From Spirodela intermedia (Eukaryota > Streptophyta > Magnoliopsida > Alismatales > Araceae), in contig LR746279.1 of assembly GCA_902729315.2 (NCBI GenBank), positions 2,198,501 through 2,262,500 of the forward strand: a DNA stretch of 64,000 bases, given 5' to 3'. The notes under the pieces are model-generated. The model did no database searches. It saw only the letters and a program-made list of their open reading frames with translations, and was not told the origin of the DNA. Every line of letters begins with the position of its first letter. The first letter of the stretch is position 1. This document shows, piece by piece, positions 61,026 to 64,000 of this stretch. A program made the position numbers and the translations under genes.

Positions 61026-62594
61026 GCCGGCAATCCCTACCAGTGAGGAAGGAAGGGATCGCGTAGAGCCGCACTGCTCACCGAACAGCTGGAAAGATAA
61101 GATGGATGAGGAGTCGTGGAGCTCAGAAAATGTAATTTTGTTTGTTGGGATCACCGCACGGGATCCTCATCTGAATATCTTCCACCGTCTTCTGCCGATT
61201 CTCCCTCATTGACTTAAACTGTTCAGCCCCTGTGAGATCATTTTCTTCCGATCAAGTGTTGACTTCTGGTTTATTTGTGCCATCAATCTCAGCCGTTCAT
61301 TCAGGTGAAATCGGGCGATAGGGATCGATAGACCTTCGATGACGATGGGGATCGGGAGGAGAGAGGGGCTCCGGGCGGACCCCCTCACTCTCTCTCTCTC
61401 TATCTGTCTCGCTACAAGAGAAAGGCGTGGAGAGAGAGAAAGAGAGAGGAGGTGGTCTTCAACCTTCCTTCGTACTTCCAGAGGATTAGGTTTCAGGGAA
61501 GTTCAAAAGAAATCGCCGGGGGGGGGGTGGTTCATTTCTTCCTCACATCTCTCTAGTCCGGCGCGAGATTTCTTTTGAACGAGGACTCCCACGATCTCTA
61601 CCAAGGACGTCAATGTGGGGGAGAATGATAGGTCTCCCTTTTCTCCGTGAGATGGATGGACCTTCCTGTTTACCGGAGGGAGTCCCGTGGGTGCGTCGGG
61701 CGAGGGCGTAGGGGGTAGTAGGAGGGAGGAGTAGACAGCGAACTAGTTAGGTGCGTAGACAAGGCATCTGGGAAAGGGGTCGTACCCTGCACTCTGCGTG
61801 GACAAACCTCCAAGGGGAAGAGGGAAAAGGACAATGGAACTGCGCAGAAGCCCGATAGTAGCCACTCCGAGGGGACAAACCTCCACACTCCACTAGGGGA
61901 ATACTTGTTTGTCCCTCGCCTATCCTCCCTCCTTTGCGTGCCACGGATCCTTTGTGTCATGTGCGAGTCTTTCCTAGATACCTGTGGATCTGAAATGAGA
62001 CGAAAGTGGCGGCGGCCTGATCCCTTCAGGTCTCCCTGCGGGGATGTGATGGGCCCGCCAGTAGACCATCAGAGAACTTCCTCGAGACGCCCCGCAGGAG
62101 CGAGGACGCGGGTTTCACCGGGGAGGCGGAGGTGGAGAAGAAGCCGGAGACATTGCTGCCACCGCCGCCGCCCCCACCGTTGCCGTTGCCGTCGCTGTTG
62201 CCGTTGCCGTTGCCTCAGAGACCTCCTTTTCTACCGGTGATGCATCAGCCTCCGCTCTTGCTGCCCCCTCCCCCGCTGCAGAAGAAGCGGCCTTCGGTTT
62301 TCCCCGAGCGGCCGACGTTGATCCCTGGCATCGGTGGGGATCGGGCGAGAGAGACATCGATGGATCGAGGGGGTTTCCTGATGTGGGATTCCAAGGGCCC
62401 AACGAGCCGGCAGCGGTGAGGTAGGCCAGCCTTCTGTAGGGCTCCCTCCAGTGCCCGGGCAGTATGGGTTACCAAACTTCCCTGGTGATGGTTTTCAGAG
62501 GCAACAAGCTGCAGCCGCGGTTGGTATTGATGCCAGTTTCCTGCTGATGCCGTTTATGGCGGCGTGCTGCTGGAGGAAATTGCAATGCCCTTGG
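61026..62594 (+). other. CNL E upstream region and unknown Pro/Gln-rich coding-like fragment
   Basis: Bases 61026-61980 flank CNL E and contain CT/GA tracts and a G run (61517-61527) but no recognised gene. From a CAG at about 62027 the plus strand is open to 62419 with a Pro/Leu-rich reading (a run of eight prolines, then PLPLPSLLPLPLP, later FPERPTLIPGIGGD). It has a possible donor GTGAGG at about 62417. A second open stretch from about 62424 reads QPSVGLPPVPGQYGLPNFPG then FQRQQAAAAVGIDASF, ending where CNL F sequence starts. I do not recognise the family. It could be an exon pair of a captured or truncated gene, or simply GC-rich noise. Confidence 0.35.
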
Positions 62595-63660
62595 AACGGG
62601 TAATGTTTAGCGACTGCAGGTCTGGAAGCGATGAGACCTCGTGTGGGATTCTCTCCAGAGGATTTACGTCCTCCAAATGCACTTCTTTCAGCTTCGTCGA
62701 CCTCCCTAACGGGCAATGATCCAAGCCCAGTTCATGATAGATTGAAAAACCGCAGTTTCAAGCCGTGACCCGATTTCCGGTGGAAGAAGCCTTATTCCCG
62801 TGTTCGACAGATCCAAAACAAGAAGTCTCAGCATGAGCTGGAAAAACCCTCGGTCGATGTCCCTCAGACGATATTTTCCGTTCAGCAACAGCGTCTGCAG
62901 ATTATGCACCTGAGCTGGCTCCTCAGGGAGCACACCAATCCTATTGTGCACGAGAGATATCCTCCTTGCCTCCGTCCATCTTTCTGGCGCCGGGACGTGC
63001 CTCAACCTCTCCCCGGAGTTCACCAAGAAGACATTCCCATTCTCGTGGCCTTCCCCGCTGGTTATCCACAAGGCCATCTCGGGGACCGTGTCATGGAGCT
63101 TCACCCGTCTTCCTTCAATATCGCCGCCTTTTAGCAGGCGGGCACTTTGAGATTGGTGATAGGGATGTCGCCGCGGTTACGAGATCTATCGATAGAGTCG
63201 GGATAGCGTCCCCTTTGTAAGAGGCCTTCGCCTACCCAGTAGTTAATTAGCTGTATTATATCGATGTCGTGATCCTCTGGGAAGAGGACGCATTAGAGAA
63301 GGCACTCCCTGGCAGATGTATCTTCCAATCTGTCGAAACTGAACTTGAGAAGAGTTCGAAACTTTTCATGTCTCCGAGCCTGTTCCCACTCACCACGAGT
63401 GGTGGCATCTTCCATGGCCCGGCATACGGTGATAAGGGTGATCGGCAGGCCACCGCATTTCGCGGCAACGACTTCAGCGAGGGTTCCCACTGGTCTTCTT
63501 CCCTTGACTTCCCTCTGAGCATCCATCCCAGTGCACACACTATCAGTGACCGTATGGTGATGACTATCTTGCTTCCGTTCCTGAAGGAAGAGAAGGAGAA
63601 GGGGACGCCTACAGAGCCGAGGACTAGTTTCTCCCACAAGTCGTCAGTAGAAGGAACTGA
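62595..63660 (-). pseudogene. CNL resistance pseudogene F, heavily decayed
   Basis: Fragments in several minus-strand frames match the cluster CNLs in order: WEKLVLGSVGVPF and GSKIVIT (kinase-2/RNBS-B) near 63590-63640, EEDQWEPSLKSL near 63490, a GLPITLITV region near 63430, RLEDTSARECLL near 63300, then KLHDTVPEMALWI at 63104 followed by LRRs with IGVLPEEP and LVLDLSNTGIRLLPPEIGS to about 62750. A decayed last LRR part extends to about 62600. At least four frameshifts are required. The coiled coil and P-loop are missing; sequence beyond about 63660 is unrelated AT-rich DNA. Confidence 0.82.
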
Positions 63661-64000
63661 AGGAAAATAATGGGAGAGAAACTTGGAGATAATATATTGA
63701 TTTTGTGGAAAGAATGGTCGAAGGAGGAAGAGAGAAGAAAATGGATTTCTCGCACACTGAAACCCCCAGAAAGCACGAAGTTAGTAATTTAAACTTGTGA
63801 GGAGAGAGAGAGAGAGAGTATTCTTTGAAAAAAAAAAGAGATATTATCAGATAGTATATTACATCTCTGTGATCAACTTAAAAATTTATTAATATTTTAA
63901 AAACCTTTTATCTAATTATAATTTATTTATTTATTATAAACTATTTTAAAGTTTTAAATATTAATATTTAAAAAAATTTAAAATATTAAATTTATGCTAT
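63661..64000. other. AT-rich flank at window end
   Basis: No gene was recognised. A short GA tract lies at about 63801-63818, and the last 160 bases are strongly AT-rich. Confidence 0.5.

Overview
The window is nuclear DNA of a flowering plant. The genes are interrupted by many GT-AG introns, long GA/CT microsatellites are common, and every recognisable protein is closest to an angiosperm family member: a plant-type PARN, ALKBH2, TRM10, the plastid kinase ABC1K5, the sirtuin SRT1, an NSP5-like kelch protein, and RPS5/RFL1-type CC-NB-LRR (CNL) resistance proteins. GC-rich first exons (TRM10, ABC1K5) and a very GC-rich kelch gene hint at a monocot or early-diverging angiosperm. The species cannot be fixed from the sequence alone. 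No rRNA, tRNA, CRISPR or prokaryotic feature was seen.

Region 1 (1-34841) is an ordinary housekeeping segment. It holds the 3' part of a PARN deadenylase (+, five exons seen, 1190-5936), an ALKBH2 DNA-repair dioxygenase (-, four exons, 233 aa), a TRM10 tRNA m1G9 methyltransferase (+, three exons, 343 aa), ABC1K5 (-, 17 exons, 659 aa) and SRT1 (-, 14 exons, 468 aa). I rebuilt these models by hand. Every junction keeps frame and has GT-AG ends. PARN and ALKBH2 converge, and so do TRM10 and ABC1K5. No common pathway is implied, although three of the five act on nucleic acids and one on chromatin.

Region 2 (about 35 to 43 kb) is AT-rich and decayed. It contains a Ty3/gypsy integrase remnant (about 37.0-37.4 kb), a rearranged CNL pseudogene with an inverted 5' part and a 239-bp insertion, a 120-bp dispersed repeat, and a degenerate partial copy of SRT1 (exon 4 plus multiplied pieces of intron 4).

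Region 3 (about 43 to 64 kb) is a resistance-gene cluster in flux. It has five CNL copies or fragments in addition to the one in region 2, and each is damaged in a different way. A segmental duplication (offset about 11.5-11.6 kb) copied an NSP5-like kelch gene together with the 3' half of an adjacent CNL. Only the second kelch copy keeps its short first exon. The longest CNL open frame (46815-48887) lacks the coiled coil and P-loop. The most complete CNL (58293-61025) has a frameshift after the coiled coil, an in-frame duplication inside the NB domain and an out-of-frame LRR deletion. The novelty of the window lies in these rearrangements and in duplicated splice-junction segments within ABC1K5. 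I found no previously undescribed enzyme system.
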